The notes under the pieces: generated by a model
What the model was told of the DNA's origin: nothing
Database searches by the model: none
The model's input: only the letters and a program-made list of their open reading frames with translations
Translations under genes and position numbers: made by a program
In this document: in pieces, positions 22,953 through 32,002 of the stretch
How positions within the stretch are numbered: position 1 is the first letter of the stretch
How the letters are laid out: every line of letters begins with the position of its first letter
NCBI RefSeq assembly: GCF_024753145.1
Contig: NZ_JANUGU010000010.1
Span: 62,001 to 126,000, forward strand
DNA: 64,000 nucleotides
Direction: 5' to 3'
From: Massilia terrae
Lineage (GTDB): Bacteria > Pseudomonadota > Gammaproteobacteria > Burkholderiales > Burkholderiaceae_D

Positions 22953-25900
22953 AGGATCGCTTGCGGCTGCAGGTAGAACGCCAGCTGGGGAGCGTTGATG
23001 TTGTAATGAGCGATCGGTATGGTCGCCACATTGCCAGCCGCATCCTGCACCCCTGTCAGCGTCAGCTCGACCCATCCGGAATTTGTTGGCGTAAAGTGCC
23101 AGACCGAGCTCGCATGTCCATCGCGCGTCACGTTGTCGGACCACGAGTCAGGGTTGTTAAGCAGTGGCTTGAACAGCGCTCCCGTGAAGTTGTCGAAGAC
23201 AGATGCGTAACCGGTCAGGCTGTCATGCCTCACCGGCTCGGAAAACCAGATTTCGAAATTCGTCCCGAGTGGGACGGTTGACGTAAATCCTGCGACGGTC
23301 GGGGCGATCGTGTCGATCGTGATGCTGAGCGCCGCCGACCTGGCGCCGACATTACCCGCCGAATCGATCTGCCGCACGGTGAGCGCGTGCACGCCGCCGT
23401 CGGCCAGTGCGTGATCGGCATTCGGCTTGACCTGCCAATTGCCCGACGCATCGCTGGTGGCACTGCCGAGGAGCAGATCGCCTTCGTACAGTTCGATCTT
23501 GGCGTTCGCCTCCGCGCCGGTGCCGGTCACCAGCGGCTGCTTGACATTGGTGATGAGGTCCTTGAGCACGCCGGAATCGCTGCCCGGGTCCAGCACCGGC
23601 GCCGCCAGCTGGGCCGGCGTGGTCAGGTCGATCACCAGCGGAAAGCCGGGCGAGAAGCCGACGTTGCCGGCGATGTCGGTCTGGGTCAGCGAGATCGAAT
23701 GCGTGCCTTCGCTCAGCGTGCCGGTCGTGATCGACCATACGCCGGAAGAATTGACGACGCCGGAACCCAGCAACGTACTGCCCTCGTACAGCTTGATCGT
23801 GGCGCCGGCTTCCATGCCATTGCCGGTCAGCGTCGGCGTCGCGATCGCGCTGATCAGGTTGATCGGGCTGTAGGAGTTGGCGACGTGGATGTCGTTCGGC
23901 CCCGCGGCGACGGTGTCCAGCACCAGCGAGAGCGTGCCCGACATCGGGCTTTCGTTGCCGGCTTCATCCTGCTGGGTCACGGCGAGTTTGTAGCTGCCAT
24001 CGATGTGCAGCGGGTTCGTGAATTTCCAGTTGCCGCTTGCGTCGGCCTGCACGTCGCCGAGATACATCGGCGAGTTGTTGGAGACGTCGTAGAGGCTGAT
24101 CCACGCATTCGCCTCGGCGCCGCTGCCGGTGAGGACCGGCAGGTTGGTGATGGAATCGCCTTTGACGCCGCTGTCGGACGCGGGATCGAGCAGCGGCGCC
24201 GCGAGCACGGCCGGCGGCGTGGCGTCGATGCTGATGCCGCTGCCGGGAATGGGAGAGAGCGGATTGGTCAGCCCGGTGAACTGGATGTGGCTGGCGTCCA
24301 GCGCGTTGCCCGCCAGGTCGGTAACCGCCCCAGCCAGGCTGCTCGCATCCTTCAGGTCGAGCAACTGATACATATTGTCCGGCTGCGCATCGCCGGTGCT
24401 GATCTTGTAGTCGAAATAGAGCGTCCGGTTGTCGAAACTTGCGCCGGCCAGGACGGCATGGGTGCCGTTGTTCAGCGCCAGCACAGGCACGGTGGCGCCG
24501 GATTTGAGCTGGACCGGTTCGTTGAAGCGCACCGCAATCTGGATGACGTGGCCGATGCCGTATTCGCCCATCTGGTTGGTGACTTGGGCGACCAGTGCGA
24601 ACGGCGCGGAGGTGTCGACATAGGACTGGCTCGTCTGGAAGGAGAACCCGGCCGTATCCGGCATGTTCCCGGCTTGGTCCGTCAGCGCCTGTGGCAGGCC
24701 CACGTTATAAGTGCCCCCGGCGACCAGGTGCAGGTCGCCGGCCGGCAGGGTCAGCGTCTTGCCGTCGGCCGACAGGTTGCGCTGGTCGATGTACACCATG
24801 TAGCTGTGGCCCTGGCTGTCGGACAGCTTGACCGCGTTGTCGATATCGCGGTAAACCGTTTGGCTCGTTTCAAGGTCGCGCGTCGGCACGCCATGCCAGT
24901 ACATCGCTTCCGAAAAACTGATGGTCAGCGGCTGGGTCACGTCGACCGTGCCCGGAACCGTCGACGTGCCGCCCACGATCGACGTGCCGGTGACGTGCGG
25001 CGCCACCGTATCGATGGTCAGGGACTGGGTCAACTGGCTGCTGGCGTGGCCGGCATCGTCGACGATGCGCACGCTGATCGTATGGACGCCATCGGCCAGC
25101 GGGGCACTGGTGGGCTGCGGATAGGCCCAGCTGGTGCCTGAAAAGTAAACGGGGCCCGCAGCCTTGCCATCGATGGTCAGTTCGACGTGCTGCTTTTCGC
25201 CAGGCACGGCGCTCAGGATCCCGCCCAAGGACGCCATGGCGTCGTTGGTGACAAGGTCAAACATCGACGGCCCGTTATCGTCGACCGCGATGATGGTCTT
25301 TACGTAAGCTGCGACCGTGGTGTCGACGGCATAGTTTGGCGACTGGACGATGCCGCTGCCGGGCATGCCGCTGCTGTCCACAAGCTTGCTCAGGTCGACG
25401 CTCACGGCATTGGTGGGCGCGACCACCGCACCGCCGGATTGCGGCGCCAGCGTCACCGCCCATGTGAAGCCGTTGTCGATGGTGCGCAGGTCCGTCATCA
25501 CCGCATTCGGCGCGGTGATGGCGTTGGGATCGAGGATCGGCACCGCCAGGTTGAAATGCATGGTCACGACGATCTGGTTGCCATTCGCGAGCGACGCCTG
25601 GTCGAGCGCCAGGGTCACGCTCTGCGTCGGCGGATGGGTGACGTCGTAGCTGGTCGGCGCGATGGTGCTGCCGGCGCCGCTGTTGCCGGCCAGGTCAGCC
25701 ACCTTGCTCATGTCGAGGGTGATCTGGTTGCCGCTGGAGTCGCCGCCGGCGGTAGCGGCCAGGGTGCCGGTCCAGGTCTTGTTGTCGCTGGTGGTCAGGT
25801 TCGACAGCAGCGCGTGCGGCGTGGAGAACCATGTGGGATCGAGCGCCTTGACCGCTTCGGTGAAGGTCACCGTCAGCGTGGCGCCCGCGGACGGCGTCAG

Positions 25901-28186
25901 GTGCGCGCTGCTCAGTGCGAGCGTCGCGGCCGGCGGCGCCGTGTCGATGTTGTAGGTGGTCGACGCGCTTACGGTGCCGCTGCCGACATTGCCGAACACG
26001 TCGTGCACCTTGCTCAGGTCGAGCGAGAACACATTGTTCACGGCCTGGATGTTGGCGCTGGTCGACAGCGTGCCGGTCCAGGTCTTGCCGCCATCGCTGC
26101 TGTTCAGGCCCGACAGCACGATGTCCGCCTGGGTCGAGAAAGCCGCGGCGGTAAGGCCGGTGACCGCCTGCGAGAACACCACGGTCACGCTGACGACGGT
26201 TTGCTTGGTCACCTGGTTGCCGCCCAGGGTGAGGGTGGCGGTGGGCGCCGTCACCTGCACGTCGTAGCTGCCGGATGCGACCGTGCCGTTGCCGGCATTG
26301 CCGTACAAGTCGGTCACCTTGCCCAAATCGAGGGAAACAGTATTACCGATCGCGTTGCCGCTGCCGTCGGCCAGCACGGTGCCGCTCCAGGTGATGCCGC
26401 CGTCGCCGCTGTGCAGGTTGGTCAGCTTCGCGTGCGGCAGGATGAAGGCGGTGGCGTCGAGGTTTACCGCCTCCGAGAAAGTGACGCTCAGCGTCGGCCC
26501 GGTGGTGGTGGTGACGTGGCTGTCGCTGAGCGCGATCGCGCCGGCGGTCGGCGGCTGGGTGTCGACGCCGTAGGTGGTGCTCGACATGACGTTGCCCGCG
26601 CCGGCGTTGCCGGCCAGGTCGCGCACCATGCTCATGTCCAGCGTGACCGTGTTGCCGCTGGCGGTGCCGCTCTGCGTGGTCGGCACCAGCTTGGCGACCC
26701 AGGTGCGGCCGCCGTCGGTGCTGGCCAGGTCCACCACCGCCGCGTTGGGCGCCTTGATCGCGCCCGGATCGAGCGACTGCATCGTTTCCGAGAAGGTGAT
26801 CGTGACGGTCACGCTGCTCTGCGCCGAGACCTTGGCGCCCGCCAGGGCCAGGGTCGCTGTCGGCGCCACCGTGTCGACGCGGTAGGCGTTCGGTGTGTCG
26901 ATGATGCCTGAACCGGCCACGCCGTTGGTGTCGCGCACCAGGCTCATGTCGAGCGACAGGGTGTTGTCGCTGATCGAGGCGCCTGCGTTGCCGCGCAGGG
27001 TCGCGACCCAGGTGTGGCCGTCGTCGGTGGTGTGCACGTTCTCGACGGTCGCGTGGGGGGCCTTGAGCGCGGCGCTGTCGAACACGGAAAGCGCCTGCTG
27101 CATGTGGATGGTCACGTCGACCGTGCGGCCCTGGCTCAGGATCGCGCCGTTCAGCGACAGGTCCTTGAAGCCGGGCCCCTGCGTATCGACGATGTAGGTG
27201 GTGCCGGCGTTGGCGACGCCAGCGCCCGGGTTGCCGGCGAGGTCGCGCACCTGTCCGAGGTCGACGTACAGCTGGTTGCCGGTGGCGATGGTGCCGCTTT
27301 GCGGGACCAGGCTCGCCACCCAGGTGATGCCGCCGTCGATGGTGTGCAGGCCGCTCACCGTCGCGTGCGGCGCGACGATCACCGGCGACACGGCGGCGGT
27401 CAGGTCGACCTTCTCGGAGAAGGTGACGGTCACAGTGGCGTCGGACGACAGCACCGGGCTGGTCCCGGCCAGCAGGATCGCGCTGACGGTGGGCGCCTTG
27501 GTGTCGACCGAGTAGGAAAGGGAACTGGAACCGATGCCCTTGTTGTTGGCGTGGTCGACCACCTTCTGCATATCCAGCGCCAGGCTGCCGATGGTGGCGT
27601 CGACGCCCGGGTTGGCGGTCACGGTGGCGTGCCAGGTGATGCCGCCGTCGCTCGATGCGAGGCCGCTGACGCTCACGTTCGCGCCCGCCAGCGCGGTCGG
27701 GTCGATGCTGACCGATTCGGAGAAGGTCATCGTCAGCAGGGCGCTCTTGCCGGTGCTGAGCGCGTACTTGTCCATGCTCATCTGCAGCAGCGCGGGCGGC
27801 GTGGTGTCGGCCGCCGGCGGGGTGACGAAGGCCAGGCGCGCCGCATTGGTCACGCCCGCGAACGGCTGGCCGTTGGCCTGCAGCGCGCCGGGCAGGATGA
27901 ACACGCGGTAGCCGTGGCCGGCGCTGAGGCCATCCACCGCGACCTCGGCCGTGTTGCCGTTGAAGCTGACCATGCTGAGCGGAACCTGGTAGGTCTGGGT
28001 GGCGCCCACGATGCGCGTAGTCGGCAGCCCGGATGCGCGGTCGATCACGGTCTGCAGCGCGCCATCGGTGACAATGATGCTGCCGCTGCCCGCCTGGACC
28101 GGCTGGTCGAAAGTCAGGTCGATGACCATGTGGCCGGCGGTGCCGGAAATCGAGGAGCCGGTGAGGACGGGAGGGAGATAGCTCAT
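22949..28186 (-). CDS. Giant Ig-like-repeat surface/adhesin-type protein
   Basis: This is a 1745-residue protein built almost wholly from bacterial Ig-like repeats. Residues 1-127 form an SbsA/Big_5-like domain. Eight tandem repeats of about 100 residues follow (about 128-950); each has a VTFSEAV-like strand, an S-x-DGG-x-TW-x-A-x-L strand and a VDT-x-AP linker. After two mixed domains, three Big_6-like repeats close the protein (LDPGSDSG, VTGTGAEANAKIELYEG, DASGNW, about 1330-1640). No signal peptide, sortase motif, transmembrane anchor or RTX nonapeptides are visible, and no secretion genes adjoin it. Type I secretion or an uncharacterised route is possible. Composition suggests cell adhesion or matrix. 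Translation start ATG has GGAGG a few bases upstream. Confidence 0.82.
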   Translation of the reverse strand: MSYLPPVLTGSSISGTAGHMVIDLTFDQPVQAGSGSIIVTDGALQTVIDRASGLPTTRIVGATQTYQVPLSMVSFNGNTAEVAVDGLSAGHGYRVFILPGALQANGQPFAGVTNAARLAFVTPPAADTTPPALLQMSMDKYALSTGKSALLTMTFSESVSIDPTALAGANVSVSGLASSDGGITWHATVTANPGVDATIGSLALDMQKVVDHANNKGIGSSSLSYSVDTKAPTVSAILLAGTSPVLSSDATVTVTFSEKVDLTAAVSPVIVAPHATVSGLHTIDGGITWVASLVPQSGTIATGNQLYVDLGQVRDLAGNPGAGVANAGTTYIVDTQGPGFKDLSLNGAILSQGRTVDVTIHMQQALSVFDSAALKAPHATVENVHTTDDGHTWVATLRGNAGASISDNTLSLDMSLVRDTNGVAGSGIIDTPNAYRVDTVAPTATLALAGAKVSAQSSVTVTITFSETMQSLDPGAIKAPNAAVVDLASTDGGRTWVAKLVPTTQSGTASGNTVTLDMSMVRDLAGNAGAGNVMSSTTYGVDTQPPTAGAIALSDSHVTTTTGPTLSVTFSEAVNLDATAFILPHAKLTNLHSGDGGITWSGTVLADGSGNAIGNTVSLDLGKVTDLYGNAGNGTVASGSYDVQVTAPTATLTLGGNQVTKQTVVSVTVVFSQAVTGLTAAAFSTQADIVLSGLNSSDGGKTWTGTLSTSANIQAVNNVFSLDLSKVHDVFGNVGSGTVSASTTYNIDTAPPAATLALSSAHLTPSAGATLTVTFTEAVKALDPTWFSTPHALLSNLTTSDNKTWTGTLAATAGGDSSGNQITLDMSKVADLAGNSGAGSTIAPTSYDVTHPPTQSVTLALDQASLANGNQIVVTMHFNLAVPILDPNAITAPNAVMTDLRTIDNGFTWAVTLAPQSGGAVVAPTNAVSVDLSKLVDSSGMPGSGIVQSPNYAVDTTVAAYVKTIIAVDDNGPSMFDLVTNDAMASLGGILSAVPGEKQHVELTIDGKAAGPVYFSGTSWAYPQPTSAPLADGVHTISVRIVDDAGHASSQLTQSLTIDTVAPHVTGTSIVGGTSTVPGTVDVTQPLTISFSEAMYWHGVPTRDLETSQTVYRDIDNAVKLSDSQGHSYMVYIDQRNLSADGKTLTLPAGDLHLVAGGTYNVGLPQALTDQAGNMPDTAGFSFQTSQSYVDTSAPFALVAQVTNQMGEYGIGHVIQIAVRFNEPVQLKSGATVPVLALNNGTHAVLAGASFDNRTLYFDYKISTGDAQPDNMYQLLDLKDASSLAGAVTDLAGNALDASHIQFTGLTNPLSPIPGSGISIDATPPAVLAAPLLDPASDSGVKGDSITNLPVLTGSGAEANAWISLYDVSNNSPMYLGDVQADASGNWKFTNPLHIDGSYKLAVTQQDEAGNESPMSGTLSLVLDTVAAGPNDIHVANSYSPINLISAIATPTLTGNGMEAGATIKLYEGSTLLGSGVVNSSGVWSITTGTLSEGTHSISLTQTDIAGNVGFSPGFPLVIDLTTPAQLAAPVLDPGSDSGVLKDLITNVKQPLVTGTGAEANAKIELYEGDLLLGSATSDASGNWQVKPNADHALADGGVHALTVRQIDSAGNVGARSAALSITIDTIAPTVAGFTSTVPLGTNFEIWFSEPVRHDSLTGYASVFDNFTGALFKPLLNNPDSWSDNVTRDGHASSVWHFTPTNSGWVELTLTGVQDAAGNVATIPIAHYNINAPQLAFYLQPQAIL

Positions 28187-28522
28187 GGTCGTGGCCTGTA
28201 CAGCGGTTTTTGCAATTTGGAAATGCCAGAGCTTGGGATGTTAGCAACAAACCGCCGCGCGATCGGGCTGCGGTCGGCTTTTTTTGCTTTTTTGCATCAC
28301 GAGAGAGCAGGAATGCAACAGACGCCCATGCTCGGGCTGACTAAGTTGCAATTAAATCGCGGAAATTGTTTTCAGGAAAGACGCCAGCCCCCGAATCCCC
28401 CCGCAGTGGGGGCGTGCGGACTGTGCGCTTGCAGCATCGATCGGCGTTGCGCCGGCCGCGAAGTCCTGCTATGTTGACTCTTTAGTAAGGTCAATCTTAG
28501 CTTTTCGCAAGAAAGGGACGTG
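28187..28522. other. 336-bp divergent intergenic region
   Basis: This gene-free stretch separates the giant minus-strand gene from the plus-strand gene at 28523. It contains an AT-rich part with several T runs (28279-28296), a GC hairpin CCCCC-CGCAGT-GGGGG near 28398, and the inverted repeat TTGAC-N11-GTCAA at 28474-28494 whose left arm could be a -35 box for the plus-strand gene. I see no RNA gene or ORF in it. Confidence 0.5.
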
Positions 28523-28942
28523 ATGACTGTACCGAGCCATACCATGCCGCCGGGCCTGGCGCGCATTCCCCATCCATTCTGGCTGATCCCGATCGGCGCC
28601 GTGGTCGGCTGCCTCTGGTTCCTGGCCGGGGCGGCCGATGCGCCGGCCGTGCAGCAAGCCTTCATCGGCGCCATGTGGGGCGCGTTCGGCGCCGTTCCGC
28701 TGGTGATCGTGGCCGGCTTCATCCTGATCGGGCTGCGCCAGCGCGGTGAGCGCGCGGTGTGGCGCTCCTACGGGCTGGACTGGTACTGCAGCCAGTTTCC
28801 CGAGCATGCGCGTGACGACCTCAGCTGCCGCTTCTGCGGCGCCGCCCAGGTCCAGCCGCGCAACCTGAGCAGCCGCGGCGATGCCCGCGCCCTGGTCTGC
28901 GGGCAGTGCGGCCAGACCCTCTGCTATTCCGGCGAACGCTGA
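28523..28942 (+). CDS. Hypothetical two-helix membrane protein with zinc ribbon
   Basis: I do not recognise the family. The 139-residue protein has two hydrophobic helices (about residues 21-37 and 47-71), then a basic stretch, then a zinc-ribbon-like tail with the pairs CRFC (about 101-104) and CGQC (about 125-128). This suggests a membrane-tethered metal-binding or nucleic-acid-binding module. I selected the ATG at 28523 rather than the GTG at 28520 because the AAAGGGA ribosome site is too close to the latter. It ends 9 bp from the convergent xth gene. Confidence 0.7.
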   Translation: MTVPSHTMPPGLARIPHPFWLIPIGAVVGCLWFLAGAADAPAVQQAFIGAMWGAFGAVPLVIVAGFILIGLRQRGERAVWRSYGLDWYCSQFPEHARDDLSCRFCGAAQVQPRNLSSRGDARALVCGQCGQTLCYSGER

Positions 28943-28951
28943 AGCCTGGCC

Positions 28952-29728
28952 TCAGGCCGGCGCGTGATAGTCGATGATCAGCGGGGCGTGGTCCGAGAAG
29001 CGCTCGTCCTTGTAGACCGAGACCGTCTTCGCGTGGGCCGCGATGCCCGGGGTGGCGACGTGGTAGTCGATGCGCCACCCGACGTTCTTCGCGTAGGCCT
29101 GGCCGCGGTTGCTCCACCAGGTGTACTGCTCGGGGCGCTGGTCCAGGCCGCGGTGCACGTCCACCAGGCCCAGTTCATCGAAGATGCGGGTCATCCACGC
29201 GCGCTCTTCCGGCAGGAAGCCTGAATTCTTCAGGTTGCCCTTCCAGTTCTTCAGGTCGATTTCCTTGTGCGCGATGTTCCAGTCGCCGCAGACCACCACT
29301 TCGCGGCCCTCGGCCTTCAGCTCGACCAGGTGCGGCAGGAACACCTCCATGAAGCGGAACTTGGCTTCCTGGCGCTCCGGCGACGACGAGCCGGACGGGC
29401 AGTACACCGAAATCACGGTCAGGTTGCCGACGTCGCAGCGGGTATAGCGGCCCTCGGCGTCGAATTCGACGCTGCCGAAGCCGATGCGCACGGCGTCCGG
29501 CTTGCTGCGGCTGTAGACGCCGGTGCCCGAATAGCCCTTTTTCTCGGCGTAGTGGAAATGGCCGTGGTAGCCATGCGGCGCGAGGAATTCCTCGGTCATG
29601 TCGGCTTCCTGGGCTTTCAGCTCCTGGACGCAGATGAAATCGGCGTCCTGCTTGCCCATCCAGTTGAAGAAGCCCTTCTTGTGTGCGGAGCGGATGCCGT
29701 TCAGGTTGGCGGAGATAATGCGTGGCAT
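28952..29728 (-). CDS. xth: Exodeoxyribonuclease III
   Basis: This 258-residue member of the EEP nuclease superfamily acts as AP endonuclease and 3'-to-5' exonuclease in base-excision repair. Visible motifs are SANLNGIRSA near the start, the metal-binding E in FICVQELKA (about residue 36), VYCPSG, CGDWNIAHKEID (about 146-157) and the terminal SDHAPLIIDY. The start at 29728 yields the standard MPRIISANLNG N-terminus. It is divergent from pyrE with an 87-bp gap. Confidence 0.94.
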   Translation of the reverse strand: MPRIISANLNGIRSAHKKGFFNWMGKQDADFICVQELKAQEADMTEEFLAPHGYHGHFHYAEKKGYSGTGVYSRSKPDAVRIGFGSVEFDAEGRYTRCDVGNLTVISVYCPSGSSSPERQEAKFRFMEVFLPHLVELKAEGREVVVCGDWNIAHKEIDLKNWKGNLKNSGFLPEERAWMTRIFDELGLVDVHRGLDQRPEQYTWWSNRGQAYAKNVGWRIDYHVATPGIAAHAKTVSVYKDERFSDHAPLIIDYHAPA

Positions 29729-29815
29729 GAAGAATAAGAGGTGAGCGAGGGCGGTGCGTGCGCCGAACCCGGCCGCGGATTACAATACAGCCCGTCGTTT
29801 ATTTTTGGGGTTATC

Positions 29816-30478
29816 GTGAACAACTTGCGTCAAGAGTTTATCGCGTTTTCGGTCTCGGCGGGAGTGCTGAAATTCGGCGAATTTACCACCAAGGCCGGCC
29901 GCCAGTCGCCGTACTTCTTCAACGCGGGCCTGTTCCACGATGGCGCCACCCTGGGCCAGCTGGCGCAGTTCTATGCCCAGACCCTGATCGATTCGGGGCT
30001 CGAATTCGACATGCTGTTCGGTCCCGCGTACAAGGGCATCACCCTGGCCTCGGCCACCGCGGTGGCGCTGGCCGCCAAGGGCCGCAACACCTCCTACGCC
30101 TACAACCGCAAGGAAGCCAAGGACCACGGCGAGGGCGGCACCATCGTCGGCGCCAAGCTGCAGGGCAAGGTCGTCATCGTCGATGACGTGATCTCGGCCG
30201 GCACCTCGGTGCGCGAGTCGGTCGACATGATCCGCGCCGCGGGCGCCGAGCCGGCCGCCGTGCTGATCGCGCTCGACCGCATGGAGCGCTCGGGCAAGGA
30301 CGGCGCGCTGTCGGCCAGTTCGGCGGTGCAGGAAGTGTCGAAGGAATTCGGCATGCCGGTGATCTCCATCGCCAACCTCGACGACCTGTTCGGCTACCTG
30401 TCGGCCCACGCCGGCGATCCGGCGCTGGCCCAGTTCAAGGACAAGGTCGCGGCCTACCGCACGCGCTACGGCGTCTGA
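29816..30478 (+). CDS. pyrE: Orotate phosphoribosyltransferase
   Basis: PyrE makes orotidine 5'-phosphate from orotate and PRPP in pyrimidine synthesis. The 220-residue protein has the PRPP loop VVIVDDVISAGTSVRES (about residues 120-136) and the substrate loop region NRKEAKDHGEGG. The start codon is GTG at 29816, with GGGG just upstream, because family members begin M-N-x-LRQEFI; the frame upstream to 29741 is not conserved-looking. A TACAAT -10-like element lies at 29781-29786. Confidence 0.93.
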   Translation: MNNLRQEFIAFSVSAGVLKFGEFTTKAGRQSPYFFNAGLFHDGATLGQLAQFYAQTLIDSGLEFDMLFGPAYKGITLASATAVALAAKGRNTSYAYNRKEAKDHGEGGTIVGAKLQGKVVIVDDVISAGTSVRESVDMIRAAGAEPAAVLIALDRMERSGKDGALSASSAVQEVSKEFGMPVISIANLDDLFGYLSAHAGDPALAQFKDKVAAYRTRYGV

Positions 30479-30484
30479 CCGGAT

Positions 30485-31135
30485 TCAGGCCGTGGCTTGC
30501 GCCGGCGCGTACAGCGCCACCTGGTCCGCCAGCGCCTTCTTGAAGGCCGGCCGCGCCGTGCATCGAGCCACGTAGGCGCTGAGCGCCGGAAAGCGCGTGA
30601 CCAGACCGCTGTCGTCGAGCAGGCGAAGCACGGACGTCATCAAGATATCCGCGACCGTAAAGCGGCCGCTCAGGTAGTCGCGGCCAGCGAGCCACGTGTC
30701 GAGGGCGGCGAGGCGCTTGAGCGCCATTTCTTCCAGCGCCGGGCGGCGCTCGATTGCCCAGGCCTCGCCCTGTGCGAAGGCATCCAGTTCGGCCAGGTTC
30801 GCGACGTGCGGCTCGACCGAATTGAGCGCCGCGAACGCCCATTCCGTCGCATGGGTGCGTCCCCCGGCATCGGACGGCAGCAGCGCCTCCGAGCTGGCGC
30901 CGAGGTGGAGCAGGATCGCACCGGATTCGAACAGCGTTTGCGCGCCGTCCTGCAGCACCGGGATCTGGCCGAACGGCTGTTGCTGGCGGTAGGCCGGTGT
31001 CGGCTGGTCCTCCGGGCCGATCAGGCGCAGCTGGTAGGGCAGGCCGGCTTCCTCCAGCGCCCAGCGCACGCGCAGGTCGCGCACGTAGCCGACGACAAAC
31101 GGGGGAACCCAGCGGAAGGTAGTCAAGGTGTACAT
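30485..31135 (-). CDS. Glutathione S-transferase family protein
   Basis: This 216-residue protein has an N-terminal thioredoxin-like GST domain (residues 1-85, with PFGQIPVLQDG and the ES of LFESGAILLHL as glutathione-binding elements) and an all-helical C-terminal domain (SGRFTVADILMTSVLRLL near 155-172). Its substrate is unknown. The ATG at 31135 has a GAGGAG ribosome site at proper spacing; the ATG at 31141 directly abuts that site. It is divergent from a TetR gene across a perfect palindromic operator and is presumably its target. Confidence 0.88.
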   Translation of the reverse strand: MYTLTTFRWVPPFVVGYVRDLRVRWALEEAGLPYQLRLIGPEDQPTPAYRQQQPFGQIPVLQDGAQTLFESGAILLHLGASSEALLPSDAGGRTHATEWAFAALNSVEPHVANLAELDAFAQGEAWAIERRPALEEMALKRLAALDTWLAGRDYLSGRFTVADILMTSVLRLLDDSGLVTRFPALSAYVARCTARPAFKKALADQVALYAPAQATA

Positions 31136-31177
31136 GGTCATCTCCTCGTTGTGTGATGACGGGAGCATATCCAGGCG

Positions 31178-31203
31178 CATAATATGTTCAAGAACATATT
31201 ATG
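31178..31203. promoter_or_regulatory. 26-bp palindromic TetR operator
   Basis: CATAATATGTTC and GAACATATTATG are perfect 12-bp arms separated by AA, located between divergent gst and tetR. The AT-rich, fully symmetric site stands out in GC-rich DNA and is well placed to repress both genes by TetR binding. Confidence 0.82.
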
Positions 31204-31236
31204 AATTCGCCCATCATGTGCGCGAAGGAGACGGAT

Positions 31237-31818
31237 ATGCCCTACACCAGTGAGCACAAGGCGCGCACGCGCGAACGCATCGTCCACTCGGCGCGCAAGC
31301 TATTCAACCGGTATGGCTTCGAACAGGTGTCGATCGACCGCATCATGGCGGAGGCCGGCCTGACCCGGGGCGGCTTCTACAGCCATTTCGGCAGCAAGGA
31401 CGAGTTGTACGCCGCGTCGGTGTCCAGTTTTACCAGCTGCAATCCGTTCCGCGAGCGGCTGGCGCGCGACGCCATCGCAGAACCGCAGCGCCTGGCGCGC
31501 AGCCTCATCGACGTGTACCTGTGCGACGAGGTATTGGCCGACATCGAGTCGCAGTGCCCGCTCTATGCCCTGCCGGGCGACGTCGCCCGCGCCGGGCTGT
31601 CGCCGCAGAAGGCGTACACCCAGCTGATCCGCAATCTGACCCAAGTCTACCTTCACGCGATGGAAGGGCAGTCGGACCGCGAGCAGCGGGCACAGGCGAT
31701 CGTTGCCGTGTGCGTGGGAGGAATGGTCCTGGCGCGAACTACCGATGATCCGGCGCTGCGCGCGTCCTTGCGGGCCGCTGCACGCCAGCAGGCGCTGCGG
31801 CTGCTCGAAGCGGCCTGA
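31237..31818 (+). CDS. TetR family transcriptional repressor
   Basis: The 193-residue regulator has an N-terminal TetR helix-turn-helix (residues 8-55: TRERIVHSARKLFNRYGFEQVSIDRIM, then GLTRGGFYSHFGSKDELY) and a helical ligand domain with a cysteine in ESQCPLYALP of the kind seen in YcdC/NemR-like relatives. An AAGGAGA ribosome site fixes the ATG at 31237; the frame start at 31201 falls inside the operator. It most likely controls the divergent gst and itself. The ligand is unknown, possibly an electrophile. Confidence 0.87.
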   Translation: MPYTSEHKARTRERIVHSARKLFNRYGFEQVSIDRIMAEAGLTRGGFYSHFGSKDELYAASVSSFTSCNPFRERLARDAIAEPQRLARSLIDVYLCDEVLADIESQCPLYALPGDVARAGLSPQKAYTQLIRNLTQVYLHAMEGQSDREQRAQAIVAVCVGGMVLARTTDDPALRASLRAAARQQALRLLEAA

Positions 31819-32002
31819 AATTCGAGCGCCTCAACGGTGTTTGGCGGCGATTTTCGGACCAGTAAAAAAATTTCACAGGAACAGTTGCTCTTTTTTGAAC
31901 ATCTCATGCCCCGGACCGTATTAACGGTTATCGTGGTGTGTGATCGTGCGCCGCTGCAAGTTTTTCGTTGTTGATGACAGTTGGTTCAATAGAGGGGATC
32001 AC

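Noticed and set aside
23387..25141. A 584-residue plus-strand frame opposite the giant gene (and similar ones to 28477)
   Set aside because: The opposite frame encodes clear Ig-like repeats with regular periodicity; the plus-strand frames are His/Arg/Val-rich shadows.
22949..28186. Tandem repeats of the giant gene considered as a CRISPR-like or satellite array
   Set aside because: Repeats are about 300 bp, degenerate at DNA level and in frame as protein domains; there are no short identical repeats with unique spacers.
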